Below the pieces are notes generated by a model. That model worked only from the letters and a program-made list of their open reading frames with translations, searched no databases and was not told the DNA's origin. 64,000 bases of DNA from Chroococcidiopsis sp. CCMEE 29 (lineage in GTDB: Bacteria > Cyanobacteriota > Cyanobacteriia > Cyanobacteriales > Chroococcidiopsidaceae). The DNA is taken from contig NZ_CP083761.1 of assembly GCF_023558375.1 (NCBI RefSeq), positions 2,722,001 through 2,786,000 of the forward strand, read 5' to 3'. Position numbers and translations under genes: made by a program. Numbering within the stretch: the stretch's first letter is position 1; the number at the start of each line of letters is the position of its first letter. Below, piece after piece: positions 1 through 7,307 of this stretch.

Positions 1-284
1 ATATCTTTCAAAGTTTGATGTAAACGGATGAACTCTGCTTCAAATATGGCACCGTCGTAGTAGTGTGAGTGAGAGTCAAAGCAAGAAGAAAATCTGTGCC
101 AAGTCTGGATGTCTACACCACGGTCAACCTCACTGTAAATTACACGTAACATTCTGGTTTCAACACGAGGAAAAAACGCAATTATAACATCCTCATGTAT
201 TGTGACTTGCCAACCTAATTTTTGCAAAATTTGGGTTAGCTTTTTAAATGCTTCACCAATTGAATCGTAGGGCATCTCAAACAT
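1..284 (-). CDS. Hypothetical protein, cut by the window edge
   Basis: An open frame begins at the ATG at 284 (reverse strand) and runs off the left edge without a stop, giving at least 94 residues. It starts MFEMPYDSIGEAFKKL and continues with a mixed alpha/beta composition that is rich in His, Phe and Asp near residues 60-90. I do not recognise the family. It is the last visible member of the leftward accessory block and probably belongs to the same integrative element as the genes to its right. Confidence 0.6.
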   Translation of the reverse strand, partial: MFEMPYDSIGEAFKKLTQILQKLGWQVTIHEDVIIAFFPRVETRMLRVIYSEVDRGVDIQTWHRFSSCFDSHSHYYDGAIFEAEFIRLHQTLKD

Positions 285-353
285 TGTTTTACCTCAGGTT
301 TAGGGTATATACACCCGATTACAGGTGTAGTATATAGGTAAAAGTGCGTAAAG

Positions 354-581
354 GTGGATGTGATGTATAATGCAGACGACACCTGGTTGTATTCAACGCA
401 TTATTGTGATACAGCCTTTTGTGACACATTGCCAGGATGTTTGACGGCTATTGCAGATATGCCAGTAGATGTACCGTATTGGCAGGTGGCAGCAGCTTCA
501 ATTGAATGTTCACTCTACGGCTTTTATCAAACGGATTTATTTTGGATAGCCCATGTAAGTAAAGCCGCCACACGGGCGTAA
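354..581 (+). CDS. Small hypothetical protein (75 aa)
   Basis: A 75-residue frame opens with GTG or ATG codons at 354-363, preceded by a weak AAGGTGG-type ribosome site. It is rich in Cys, Tyr and Trp and has no motif I know. It lies divergent from the partial gene at 1-284 and converges on the next leftward gene. It is one of the few rightward frames in this block, so it could be a chance frame; there is no other good candidate for the gap. Confidence 0.4.
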   Translation: MDVMYNADDTWLYSTHYCDTAFCDTLPGCLTAIADMPVDVPYWQVAAASIECSLYGFYQTDLFWIAHVSKAATRA

Positions 582-592
582 CTTCATCCATA

Positions 593-1024
593 TCAGGGGA
601 TATCCTGTCCTAAAACTTGATAAACTTTGCCGATTCTTTCAGCTCCATCTGCCATAGCATAAGCGTTGCTCTCATAGGCTTTTGCAAATAACACACTGTA
701 CTGAGGGCAGGCATATTTAGTCGCTACAAATACGGTGCCGTACCCTCTACCTTTTTCCTCAAACGGTGCGTTTTTCAAGTTATGATCCACAGCCATTGCT
801 GTTAAAACTATCCCTACGTCTTCAATGACGAGGCAGCGCTCTTTTGCATCCTTTATCAACTCATTTCGCTGCCAATTGCTGTGTTTTTCACCCGTTACGA
901 TTGTCATATCGCGCACAATGCCAAACTGCCAGGTGCTGGTTGCAACTGCCCCTATGCCCCCGCCAACTGCCGCTATTGCTGTCCCTATGGATGCCCCGAT
1001 TAGCGCCCGATAAATTGCTCTCAT
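593..1024 (-). CDS. Hypothetical protein with N-terminal membrane or signal segment (143 aa)
   Basis: The frame starts at ATG 1024 with a good ribosome site (AAAGGAAG) a few bases upstream. Residues 5-30 are Ala/Gly-rich and hydrophobic, with GxxxG spacing, and could be a signal peptide or a single membrane anchor. The remaining hundred residues look soluble and contain three Cys (around residues 65, 107 and 1-2 turns apart from Tyr). I do not recognise a family. It sits among leftward phage-like genes and may be an exported or membrane-attached product of the element. Confidence 0.6.
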   Translation of the reverse strand: MRAIYRALIGASIGTAIAAVGGGIGAVATSTWQFGIVRDMTIVTGEKHSNWQRNELIKDAKERCLVIEDVGIVLTAMAVDHNLKNAPFEEKGRGYGTVFVATKYACPQYSVLFAKAYESNAYAMADGAERIGKVYQVLGQDIP

Positions 1025-1093
1025 GTCTTCCTTTAATTGAATTGTAAAGTTTTGTAAACGAGGGGCAGAGTGTTGATGTCTGCCCTGTAAATG

Positions 1094-2017
1094 TTAGCTA
1101 GACATCTGCATTAGTCGGATAACGATTGCAATGCATGTTTGTTTTACATTGGAGGCTACGGCGCTCATGCCAGAGGTTTTTTCACAAAAGACTTGCCAAG
1201 CTAATTCCATCCTTTGATTGAATTCCGTTGGTGTTGAAACAACCATAGGAGAAGTTGTTTTTAGCTTTTCTGTAGGACTTAATCCATACAATGCCCAACA
1301 AGCAAGATACACTCCATGTGTATATAGAGTTTGGGGCTTTAGGCGGGATTCTCTACGGACGAAATTCTGTGCACCATATTCGCAGAGTTCAGCGGGTTTA
1401 GCTTCAATGTTAAATATCGTTTCTCCCACGGATTCAATTGAATCTGGGTCTGCACCTTCTTTTTGAATATCCATGTGCTTATCCTCGAACTTACGCATCT
1501 TGCGAGAATCATTGTTGGACTTGATCAGCTTAATTAAGTCGTCGAGCTCTGTAAGATAAACGACGTTACAGCGAATTTCCTGGTCTAGAGCAGCATCCAA
1601 CAAATCGCTTATTGTGTCCTCATTGGTGTATTTAGCAGTTACAACCTGATAAATAGTGGCAGCAATTGCAGTCAATCTGTGTCGTCCGCCCACAATGTAG
1701 TAGCGATCAGAGGAGCTTTGGCATATCGCTAAAACCACATCCTCCATGAGCCACCCCTCATTTAAAAATATGGATGTGGCGAGTTTTTTAGCCCGGGTAT
1801 CATCGATATCATATTGTCGGAAAAGTTCCTCACTACTATTCATTGCCAGCATTAGAGTTCTGAGTGTGTAGTATTCGGAATTCTTTTTGTACACTCGTTT
1901 TTCTTGGTATGTTTCAGCAAACCAACGGGGATTACCCACATTTAATTGGATTTGTCCGACATTTTTGGGGGGGATTAGCTTGCGGGTGAAATTGGCGTTA
2001 AAAATTGAACCAATCAT
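1094..2017 (-). CDS. ParB/Srx nuclease-fold protein
   Basis: This 307-residue protein carries the signature of the ParB N-terminal (ParB/sulfiredoxin) fold: around residues 105-120 it reads YYIVGGRHRLTAIAA, the G-G-x-H-R-x-x-A form of the phosphate/nucleotide-binding box, with an aspartate/glutamate-rich helix before it. The C-terminal two thirds are helical without a clear helix-turn-helix. Such proteins in phages and plasmids act in partition, as DNA nicking or CTP-binding proteins, or as modification regulators. The role here is inferred from fold only. It is part of the leftward block, and no parA partner lies beside it, so classical partition is not supported. Confidence 0.7.
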   Translation of the reverse strand: MIGSIFNANFTRKLIPPKNVGQIQLNVGNPRWFAETYQEKRVYKKNSEYYTLRTLMLAMNSSEELFRQYDIDDTRAKKLATSIFLNEGWLMEDVVLAICQSSSDRYYIVGGRHRLTAIAATIYQVVTAKYTNEDTISDLLDAALDQEIRCNVVYLTELDDLIKLIKSNNDSRKMRKFEDKHMDIQKEGADPDSIESVGETIFNIEAKPAELCEYGAQNFVRRESRLKPQTLYTHGVYLACWALYGLSPTEKLKTTSPMVVSTPTEFNQRMELAWQVFCEKTSGMSAVASNVKQTCIAIVIRLMQMSS

Positions 2018-2086
2018 GGTTGTAAAATCCTTGTGTGTATTGTTTGATGCTGAGGGTTAGACTTTTGTGCCTAACCCTCGGTCTTT

Positions 2087-2383
2087 CTAAGCAGTTATTT
2101 GAGTTGCCACTACATCGTTTTCCTCCAGGTCTGCAAGGTTATCTAAACCCAACAAAATGCTTATGAGGGTTCGCACTACGGGTGGATGTATATGGTTAAA
2201 ACTCACTGAATAAACAAATGAATCCCGATATGGGTTCCACATAGTAATACGGTGCTGTGAGCCTTCCTTCTCAATCACCAAATAATGTGCAATGGCAGGA
2301 TAATCAGCTACATATGAATCACCTTGCTGCTCAATTTTGAACCCTGCCTCGGTCATATAGTGAAAGGGATTTTTGTAGTTCAT
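2087..2383 (-). CDS. Hypothetical protein (98 aa)
   Basis: A 98-residue frame from ATG 2383. It contains the segment HYLVIEKEGSQHRITMWNPYRDSF, written here only as the residue range 33-56, which looks like paired beta strands, then a helix ending in acidic residues. I do not recognise a family. It lies 69 bases downstream of the ParB-like gene in coordinates and is upstream of it in transcription, so the two may be cotranscribed. Its composition fits a small phage or plasmid accessory protein. Confidence 0.55.
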   Translation of the reverse strand: MNYKNPFHYMTEAGFKIEQQGDSYVADYPAIAHYLVIEKEGSQHRITMWNPYRDSFVYSVSFNHIHPPVVRTLISILLGLDNLADLEENDVVATQITA

Positions 2384-2473
2384 TGTTCATGGATGCCCAG
2401 GGAAAAACAAATCTGGAAAATCGCCGCCGTATGGATTCGATCCACAGCATCATGCTCGGACGGCGGCTCTTAA

Positions 2474-3238
2474 TTAAACTCCTCGCTTGCTGTAGAATTC
2501 CTTGATTGCAGCTATGACAACAGGATCATCAATTGGATAAAGTTTTAGTCCTCTCATCGCACCCCCGCACTCTCGTTCAGCTATTTGAGGCTCAGTGCCG
2601 TTGTAAGCCTCCCTCCAACACTTTGCGACGTGCTTACCGAGCGTAGATTCTTCTTTGCCAACTTTGTATCCAAGACGGTTTGCTATCTCAACACAACCCG
2701 AAAGTTGAGGCTTAGCAGGAAGAGCTAAAACATCAATTCCCCTCATTGCATGGTCAATCAAGATTTGAGCTATACGAGGGTCACGGCTGCTGATTTTTTG
2801 ATGCACAAAGTCAATCGCATCGGCGACAGATTTAGCAGCCTCTTCTGGATGTCTAGGGGCAAGGACAGGAGTTTGAGTAGCAGTGATCGCAATCTTCTCG
2901 CACTCTAAGAAGTAGAGCCGAATCTGCTTACCTTTTTCTGTACCCGCCATCATCCCCCACATCTTGAAGCAGTCAATCGTAAGGCTGATGTTTTCCCGCC
3001 TACTTCTTGCTGCCTTTTCTTGAGGAGAAAGCCTGGAAACACTGTGGTTGTCAGATTCCGGGTTATTCCGGAAATCAATTCCTTCAGTAAACCCGCAATT
3101 AAGTAAAGCTTCTTTTGCGGTATCTTTACGGCTGTACCCTAGCCAGTGCCAAGCATCATCAAAGTCAACGGGAAACTCAACCGTCTCCTGCATCCGTAGC
3201 AACTCAATCGCAGTCTCTTTCGTAAATTCGAGTAACAT
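2474..3238 (-). CDS. AntA/AntB-type phage antirepressor
   Basis: The first 120 residues match the AntA/AntB antirepressor layout: a helical start with a D-x-W-x-x-L-G-Y-S-R-K segment at about residues 28-38, a GFTEGIDF turn near 50-57, and the closing helix GTEKGKQIRLYFLECEK at about 100-116, which is the family hallmark. The C-terminal 130 residues are a separate helical domain with a possible DNA-binding end. Antirepressors of this kind bind or titrate a CI-like repressor and switch prophage genes on. The Cro/CI-type gene at 5444-5650 is the obvious candidate partner, but that link is inference. Confidence 0.75.
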   Translation of the reverse strand: MLLEFTKETAIELLRMQETVEFPVDFDDAWHWLGYSRKDTAKEALLNCGFTEGIDFRNNPESDNHSVSRLSPQEKAARSRRENISLTIDCFKMWGMMAGTEKGKQIRLYFLECEKIAITATQTPVLAPRHPEEAAKSVADAIDFVHQKISSRDPRIAQILIDHAMRGIDVLALPAKPQLSGCVEIANRLGYKVGKEESTLGKHVAKCWREAYNGTEPQIAERECGGAMRGLKLYPIDDPVVIAAIKEFYSKRGV

Positions 3239-3287
3239 GTGTTTAACCTATGAAAGTGGGTAATTCAGGTGGCTAGAGGTCGTAACT

Positions 3288-3458
3288 CTAGCCATTTTTC
3301 TCTTCAGCTTTCTGTGACTCCACAAAGCGAGTCATCACTTCAACCACAATTGAAGCAAAAGAAACCCCACGCACCCTCGCCATCTCTTCGACCGCCAATA
3401 CCACCGATATCGGCAGATGGATTGATTTTTGCAACTTCCTATCCTGTATCGCTACCAT
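3288..3458 (-). CDS. Ribbon-helix-helix (CopG/Arc-like) small DNA-binding protein
   Basis: A 56-residue frame from ATG 3458 with an AGGTG ribosome site. It reads as one beta strand (KLQKSIHLPISV) followed by two helices (residues about 20-30 and 34-50) with basic and hydrophobic spacing, which is the ribbon-helix-helix pattern. Such proteins are dimeric transcription regulators or antitoxins. No toxin gene is adjacent. The stop codon lies inside an 8-bp inverted repeat (GGCTAGAG at 3271-3278 and CTCTAGCC at 3286-3293) that may end transcription. The frame is shorter than most gene callers accept and competes with a rightward frame of poorer composition. Confidence 0.6.
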   Translation of the reverse strand: MVAIQDRKLQKSIHLPISVVLAVEEMARVRGVSFASIVVEVMTRFVESQKAEEKNG

Positions 3459-3591
3459 TTTTAAACACCTCGTAGATGGGTGGTCAAAGAACCCATCTAA
3501 GGTATACGCGATTTAGATATAGCGGTAAAGATTGAAAAATTCAAAACTTTGCGTTAGGTGCAGGGTTTTAAAGGACTGAGCAGAGGCGAAA

Positions 3592-3744
3592 TTATCGTTC
3601 TAAGACTTTGAGCATCGCTTGCTGTAACCTCAACGATTCGGGTGAATGCGGCTGATCATTGGTAGACCAGAAAATTAATTCAGTCAAAGCATCCTCACCT
3701 TCACGTTGCAAAATTAAGTGAAGCAGTTTTTCTATTGGCGACAT
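3592..3744 (-). CDS. Small hypothetical protein coupled to the HNH gene (50 aa)
   Basis: The frame starts at ATG 3744, whose A is the last base of the stop codon of the HNH gene upstream (TAATG arrangement), so it is probably translated by coupling. The product MSPIEKLLHLILQ onward is a helical 50-mer with no known motif. A longer version starting at 3774 would overlap the HNH gene by 31 bases and begins with an arginine-rich stretch that looks non-coding, so I prefer the shorter one. Confidence 0.5.
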   Translation of the reverse strand: MSPIEKLLHLILQREGEDALTELIFWSTNDQPHSPESLRLQQAMLKVLER

Positions 3745-4433
3745 TAGAACGGCGACTCCTCTTCTGGCACCCAAACACCTTTGCTGTCTCTCTTTCTAAC
3801 CTTGATGAGTGGGATTGTTAAAGCTCTTTCAATGCTCCAGCCAAGTTTCAAACGGGTTTTTAAAGTTGCAACACTTAACCCTACTAGCTCTGCCCACTCA
3901 CTAAGACATCGTGTTTCGCCTTGAAACTCAATTAAGCAATTGTTCCGTTTGTTACGCCCCTGAGTCTTTCTGTCAACCCAGCGACAATTTTCTTTGTAGT
4001 AACCTTTGTTGTTATCAATTCGGTCAATAGTATGGGCTTCACTCGGTCTATCTCCCATGTCTTCAAGAAAAGCCTCAAAGCTGTCTTTCCATCGGTCGCA
4101 AACAGTTACACCTCTGCCACCGTAATTTGGATAACTTTGGTTATTTGAATCTAAGCAACGTTTTTTGAGTCCTGCCCAAATAATCCACTCAGATTTGATT
4201 GCACCTGTTTGGGCATAACCATGTCTTAGATTGCTTTGACCTCTAGCGCACCCACAGCTCGCTGTATTCCCTTTACGCAAATTAGCGCCGCTAACTATGC
4301 AGATGTTTCCGCATACACATCGGCACTCCCATTTCGCCAATCTATCGGCACCTGTCTCTAAGTATTTGATTACAGTTAACTTTCCGAAAGTTAACCCCGT
4401 GATGTCTTTGAATGCATGGTTGCGATTATTCAT
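3744..4433 (-). CDS. HNH endonuclease, phage type with N-terminal zinc-binding segment
   Basis: The 229-residue product begins with a segment typical of phage HNH/AP2 proteins: GLTFGKLTVI at 13-22, then Cys pairs CRCVCG (37-42) and SCGC (about 59-62) that look like a zinc site. The nuclease part follows: NYGGRGVTVCDRW (about 103-115), then HTIDRIDNNKGYYKENCRW (about 134-152), which holds the H-N-N-type metal and catalytic residues. The C-terminus (170-210) resembles a small helix-turn-helix used by homing enzymes to read DNA. Such genes are self-spreading passengers or packaging helpers in phages. It overlaps the next small gene by one base. Confidence 0.8.
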   Translation of the reverse strand: MNNRNHAFKDITGLTFGKLTVIKYLETGADRLAKWECRCVCGNICIVSGANLRKGNTASCGCARGQSNLRHGYAQTGAIKSEWIIWAGLKKRCLDSNNQSYPNYGGRGVTVCDRWKDSFEAFLEDMGDRPSEAHTIDRIDNNKGYYKENCRWVDRKTQGRNKRNNCLIEFQGETRCLSEWAELVGLSVATLKTRLKLGWSIERALTIPLIKVRKRDSKGVWVPEEESPF

Positions 4434-4484
4434 GTATCCTCTTAGTGTGATTACGAGGGTGGGGTTATTAACCCCACCTTTTTC

Positions 4485-4781
4485 CTAGAACTCTTCTTCA
4501 TCCATAAGACCGGCTAGCTCTTGGGTTAAAGTAGCTAACCTCGATTCCTGTGTTCCGAGAGTTGTTTTCACAACCCCAAGCATCCTTTCTGTTTCATCCA
4601 ACAGCAAAGCTATCCGACGCTGTTTGCCTTGGTAATACGCTTGGAGGTAGTCTGGGTCATTTGACTCGAGATCTTTGCCATGGAAGCCGTCAGATGCCGC
4701 ATCTGCCATCATTTCCAGCAATGCATCATCCTGGCGGAATTGATATTCGTTATCGAAATATTGTTGTTCGTATGACATCAT
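4485..4781 (-). CDS. Hypothetical protein, acidic and helical (98 aa)
   Basis: The frame begins at ATG 4781 (a second ATG follows directly at 4778). The product is acidic, with an N-terminal half rich in Asp, Gln and Tyr and a C-terminal half (50-98) that is a probable coiled coil with Leu/Val heptads ending in MDEEEF. I know no family. It lies 51 bases upstream of the HNH gene in transcription order, within the same leftward run. Confidence 0.55.
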   Translation of the reverse strand: MMSYEQQYFDNEYQFRQDDALLEMMADAASDGFHGKDLESNDPDYLQAYYQGKQRRIALLLDETERMLGVVKTTLGTQESRLATLTQELAGLMDEEEF

Positions 4782-4858
4782 TGATTTAGGTTCCCTTTTG
4801 GTTGTGGAATCATGGGGGCAGGGACTTGCTTGGCGGCTGTTTCCTGCCTCTTTAATCG

Positions 4859-4990
4859 TTATGCGGTGAAAATGAACGTCAGTACATCTTGCTCATCAAC
4901 AATTCCATCCATCAGCCATTCGATCCAACGGCTGTAGACGGTATCATCACAGGCGGCACGTAATTGAGTTAGAATGGATGTAGAAAACAT
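4859..4990 (-). CDS. Small hypothetical protein (43 aa)
   Basis: A 43-residue frame starts at ATG 4990 behind an AAAAAGGAAC-like purine stretch and stops at 4859. It reads MFSTSILTQLRAACDD and continues as a single amphipathic helix with Trp, Met and acidic residues. The position fills the gap between two leftward genes, and codon use looks normal. It is too short for homology to be judged by eye. Confidence 0.45.
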   Translation of the reverse strand: MFSTSILTQLRAACDDTVYSRWIEWLMDGIVDEQDVLTFIFTA

Positions 4991-5086
4991 GTGTTTTTGT
5001 TCCTTTTTGGGTAATGTAGGGGTTGTCAATTGCACTTGGCAGCCCCTTTGTTTTAAGCAGTTTTATGCCGTACTTAGGGCAAGCTT

Positions 5087-5296
5087 TTAAATCCCCGATA
5101 ATGCAGCAATCAGCTCAGACTTTTTCATATCTCCATAGCGGGGCAATTTCCTTTGACTTGCTATTGCTTTAAGCTCTCGAATTGTCAACCGTTTCCGGTT
5201 CTTACCCCCGATGTATGGTCTTGGGGCTTTCCGGGTGGGGCTTGAAACTCGGCTCGTCACCGAGTACCCTCCGGTTGCGGTTCCTCCCGCTTCCAT
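5087..5296 (-). CDS. Rho-N/SAP-like small protein
   Basis: Residues 1-33 are Gly/Ser/Arg-rich and probably disordered. Residues 36-69 (LTIRELKAIASQRKL, then a YGDMKKSELIAAL helix) match the Rho termination factor N-terminal or SAP-like helix-extended-loop-helix, a nucleic-acid-binding motif common in short cyanobacterial and phage proteins. It is the first gene of the leftward block, and its start lies 148 bases from the divergent regulator gene, so its promoter is probably inside the palindrome-containing control region at 5297-5443. Its function is unknown; DNA or RNA binding is inferred. Confidence 0.6.
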   Translation of the reverse strand: MEAGGTATGGYSVTSRVSSPTRKAPRPYIGGKNRKRLTIRELKAIASQRKLPRYGDMKKSELIAALSGI

Positions 5297-5317
5297 ATTT
5301 ATATAATATCAACCACT

Positions 5318-5422
5318 TAATACTATTGTCAACTATTTAGTAATAATTATTCCCTATCTGTTGGGCTTTACGCCATAGGTTTTGCTAATTAGTTAATACT
5401 ATCAACTATATGATAGTATTAA
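5318..5422. promoter_or_regulatory. Divergent control region with a perfect 12-bp palindrome and a related repeat
   Basis: At 5393-5404 and 5411-5422 two 12-base arms (TTAATACTATCA and its exact complement) face each other over a 6-base spacer. A second, related copy of the half-site (TTAATACTATTGTCAACTAT) lies at 5318-5337. The sites sit between the leftward block and the rightward Cro/CI-type gene, the usual place for the operators of a phage-like genetic switch. Binding by the 5444-5650 product is inference. Confidence 0.6.
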
Positions 5423-5443
5423 GTTGGTGATAGAGTTGAGGAC

Positions 5444-5650
5444 ATGCCAGTGAAAAACAAAATCAAACAATATTTGGATAGCCGAGGAATAACCCGCTAC
5501 CAATTCAGGAAGGATACAGGAGTCGCCCAACGGACGGCTTATGATTTGTATGACAAGCCCGAGCAATTACCCTCGCCCGATGTACTTCGCAAAATATGCG
5601 ACGCATACGAAATACAACCAGGTGAAATTTTGGAGTGGGTGAAGAAATGA
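5444..5650 (+). CDS. Cro/CI-type (XRE) helix-turn-helix regulator
   Basis: A 68-residue one-domain protein. Residues 15-55 form the five-helix XRE fold: ITRYQFRKDTGVAQRTAYDLY is the helix-turn-helix (about 15-35), followed by PSPDVLRKICDAYEIQPGEILEW, which is the usual closing pair of helices. It probably binds the palindromes just upstream and represses both itself and the leftward block. There is no dimerisation or peptidase domain, so it is Cro-like rather than a full CI/LexA-type repressor. Its stop overlaps the start of the next small gene (ATGA). Confidence 0.75.
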   Translation: MPVKNKIKQYLDSRGITRYQFRKDTGVAQRTAYDLYDKPEQLPSPDVLRKICDAYEIQPGEILEWVKK

Positions 5651-5766
5651 TTCAGATATATGCCCCTCGACCACCACACTCAACAACAAAACAGTTGCTA
5701 AAATTGGATACTCAATTGATACTTAAAAAGGTGGTTAAGGGATGGGAAAGAGAGGCGGAGAAGTAA
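5647..5766 (+). CDS. Small hypothetical protein coupled to the regulator (39 aa)
   Basis: ATG at 5647 overlaps the TGA of the upstream regulator (ATGA), a sign of coupled translation. The 39-residue product is basic at its C-terminus (KKVVKGWEREAEK). Its TAA ends exactly one base before the tRNA-Pro-like sequence becomes recognisable at 5767. The frame may simply be what the recombination left behind, or a genuine coupled partner of the regulator. Confidence 0.4.
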   Translation: MIQIYAPRPPHSTTKQLLKLDTQLILKKVVKGWEREAEK

Positions 5767-5829
5767 GCAGCTTGGTAGCGCGCCACTTTGGGGTAGTGGA
5801 GGTCGTGGGTTCGAATCCCGCCGCTCCGA
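5756..5829 (+). tRNA. tRNA-Pro(GGG)-like sequence, probably a 3' fragment used as attachment site
   Basis: From 5767 to 5829 the sequence is a normal tRNA-Pro: D loop AGCTTGGTA, anticodon stem CCACT/AGTGG with loop TTGGGGT (anticodon GGG), T arm GTGGG-TTCGAAT-CCCGC and 3' acceptor CGCTCCG plus A73. The 5' part fails: only five of seven acceptor pairs form (CGGAG at 5756-5760), position 8 is G rather than T, and two of four D-stem pairs are lost. This is what remains when an element integrates into a tRNA gene and leaves a displaced 3' copy. An intact copy is not in the window. Confidence 0.6.
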
Positions 5830-5949
5830 TTGATGAAAACCCTTGTCACATGGCAACTATAGCCTTATCTACAACTGTCTGCCAGAGCGCGGGATTCTCA
5901 ATAAGCCCCGACTGAAGGGGTCATATTGGGTCGTTTTGGTTCATTTACT

Positions 5950-5971
5950 GGTAGATAAGTGGTAGACAAGA
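5950..5971. repeat. Tandem 11-bp repeat before the recombinase
   Basis: GGTAGATAAGT (5950-5960) is followed directly by GGTAGACAAGA (5961-5971), two mismatches apart. It lies between the tRNA fragment and the recombinase. Such short direct repeats next to int genes are often arm-type binding sites of the recombinase. Confidence 0.5.
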
Positions 5972-6068
5972 AATAGGGAACCAAACCAAGAGGATAGTCC
6001 AGGTAGGGGCTGATAAGGGTTGGCTGAGGCTGAGATGGACGTATCAGGGAAAGCGATATGCTCTAACC

Positions 6069-7133
6069 TTGGGGCTACCAGACTCCAACGTCAACAGAAC
6101 AGTTGCTCAACAGAAAGCGCATCAAATTGAGCTGGATATCGCAAGCGGGCATTTCGATCAAAGCTTGAAACGTTACAAACCTCAATACCAAAGGCTTGCT
6201 CAGATTTCAGCGGTAAACCTTTTTCGGCTGTTTACTGAGGAGAAGGCAAAACAGGCATACCAGCGCTCGCTAGAAAAGTACCGGGCAACTATTAATTACT
6301 TAGCTGATAATTACTTAGCTGAATATTTTCAGGACAAGTCAGCACAAGTTACCGAGTCAGCAGCCAAGGAGTTTGCTCAGTGGTTGAGCGATCGCCACGG
6401 ACAACTAGTCCTTAAAGAACGCATCAGCTTGCTTAAAGCTTGTTGGGAGTGGGGTCAAAAGAAGGAACTGGTGCTGACTAATCCCTGGGTTGGGCTGGTG
6501 GAGAGAATTAAGATTCCTCCGAAGCAGATGCCCAAGCCTTTTACCCGTGAAGAGATAGGTGCAATAATTCAGGCATTTAGGAGCGATCATTACTACCACC
6601 AATACGCTGACTATGTGGAGTTCTTGTTTGGCACGGGCTGTCGAACGAGCGAAGCGATTGGCTTGAGATGGAAACACCTGTCTGATGACTGCTCTGCTGT
6701 CTGGATTGGAGAGAGTCTAAGTCGGGGGGTGAGGAAATCAACCAAGACCAATCGGGCGAGAACGATTGCCCTCACTCCCAGGTTACAGGTAATGCTGCTA
6801 AATAAAAGACCTACTAACCCAGACTCGGATGGACTGGTATTCACTTCTCCTACAGGTAAGGCGATCAACGACCATAACTTCAGGAATCGTGCCTGGAAAA
6901 CTGTGTTAACCCGATTGGAGATTGACTACCGTAAGCCCTATACTACTCGCCACACTCTAATTAGCCATGCCCTAGATCTGAGGATGAATCCGGTAATGGT
7001 GGCTCAACTAACTGGGCACGACGTACAGACGCTGTATGAGAACTATGCTGGCGTTGTCAACTCAAAACCTACGCTGCCAGACCTGAGTCTTCAGGAATCG
7101 AGACTAACACCATTGAAATCACCGTGCTCCTAG
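6069..7133 (+). CDS. Tyrosine recombinase (phage-type integrase)
   Basis: The protein cuts and joins DNA at the attachment site. Order of parts: an arm-binding segment, a helical core-binding domain (about 50-130) and a catalytic domain (about 155-345). Catalytic residues visible are the first Arg in FGTGCRTSEAIGL, the YTTRHT box (Tyr replacing the usual first His), GHD, and the nucleophile Tyr in TLYENYAG. The frame stays open upstream to 5955 and there encodes a convincing arm-domain strand (KGWLRLRWTYQGKRYALTLGL), so TTG 6069 is too late. No ATG, GTG or TTG exists in frame between 5955 and 6069. Either a rare start is used or a frameshift has cut the true start. It lies next to the tRNA-Pro fragment, as usual for int. 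Confidence 0.8.
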   Translation: MGLPDSNVNRTVAQQKAHQIELDIASGHFDQSLKRYKPQYQRLAQISAVNLFRLFTEEKAKQAYQRSLEKYRATINYLADNYLAEYFQDKSAQVTESAAKEFAQWLSDRHGQLVLKERISLLKACWEWGQKKELVLTNPWVGLVERIKIPPKQMPKPFTREEIGAIIQAFRSDHYYHQYADYVEFLFGTGCRTSEAIGLRWKHLSDDCSAVWIGESLSRGVRKSTKTNRARTIALTPRLQVMLLNKRPTNPDSDGLVFTSPTGKAINDHNFRNRAWKTVLTRLEIDYRKPYTTRHTLISHALDLRMNPVMVAQLTGHDVQTLYENYAGVVNSKPTLPDLSLQESRLTPLKSPCS

Positions 7134-7307
7134 GAGTGAGGTCAAATTGCGGCTGTTGAACTTTCCAGAAGATGTGGAGGTGATCGCTGGCCTCATGCAA
7201 CTCGCTCAAAGTTGTAGAGGAGTCTGCTGATTACTAGAATCGTAGCGTGGCTCCCAGTACGTTAAACACTATCTGGTAGTAAGACATCCAACGGCTAGAT
7301 TCCTTGG

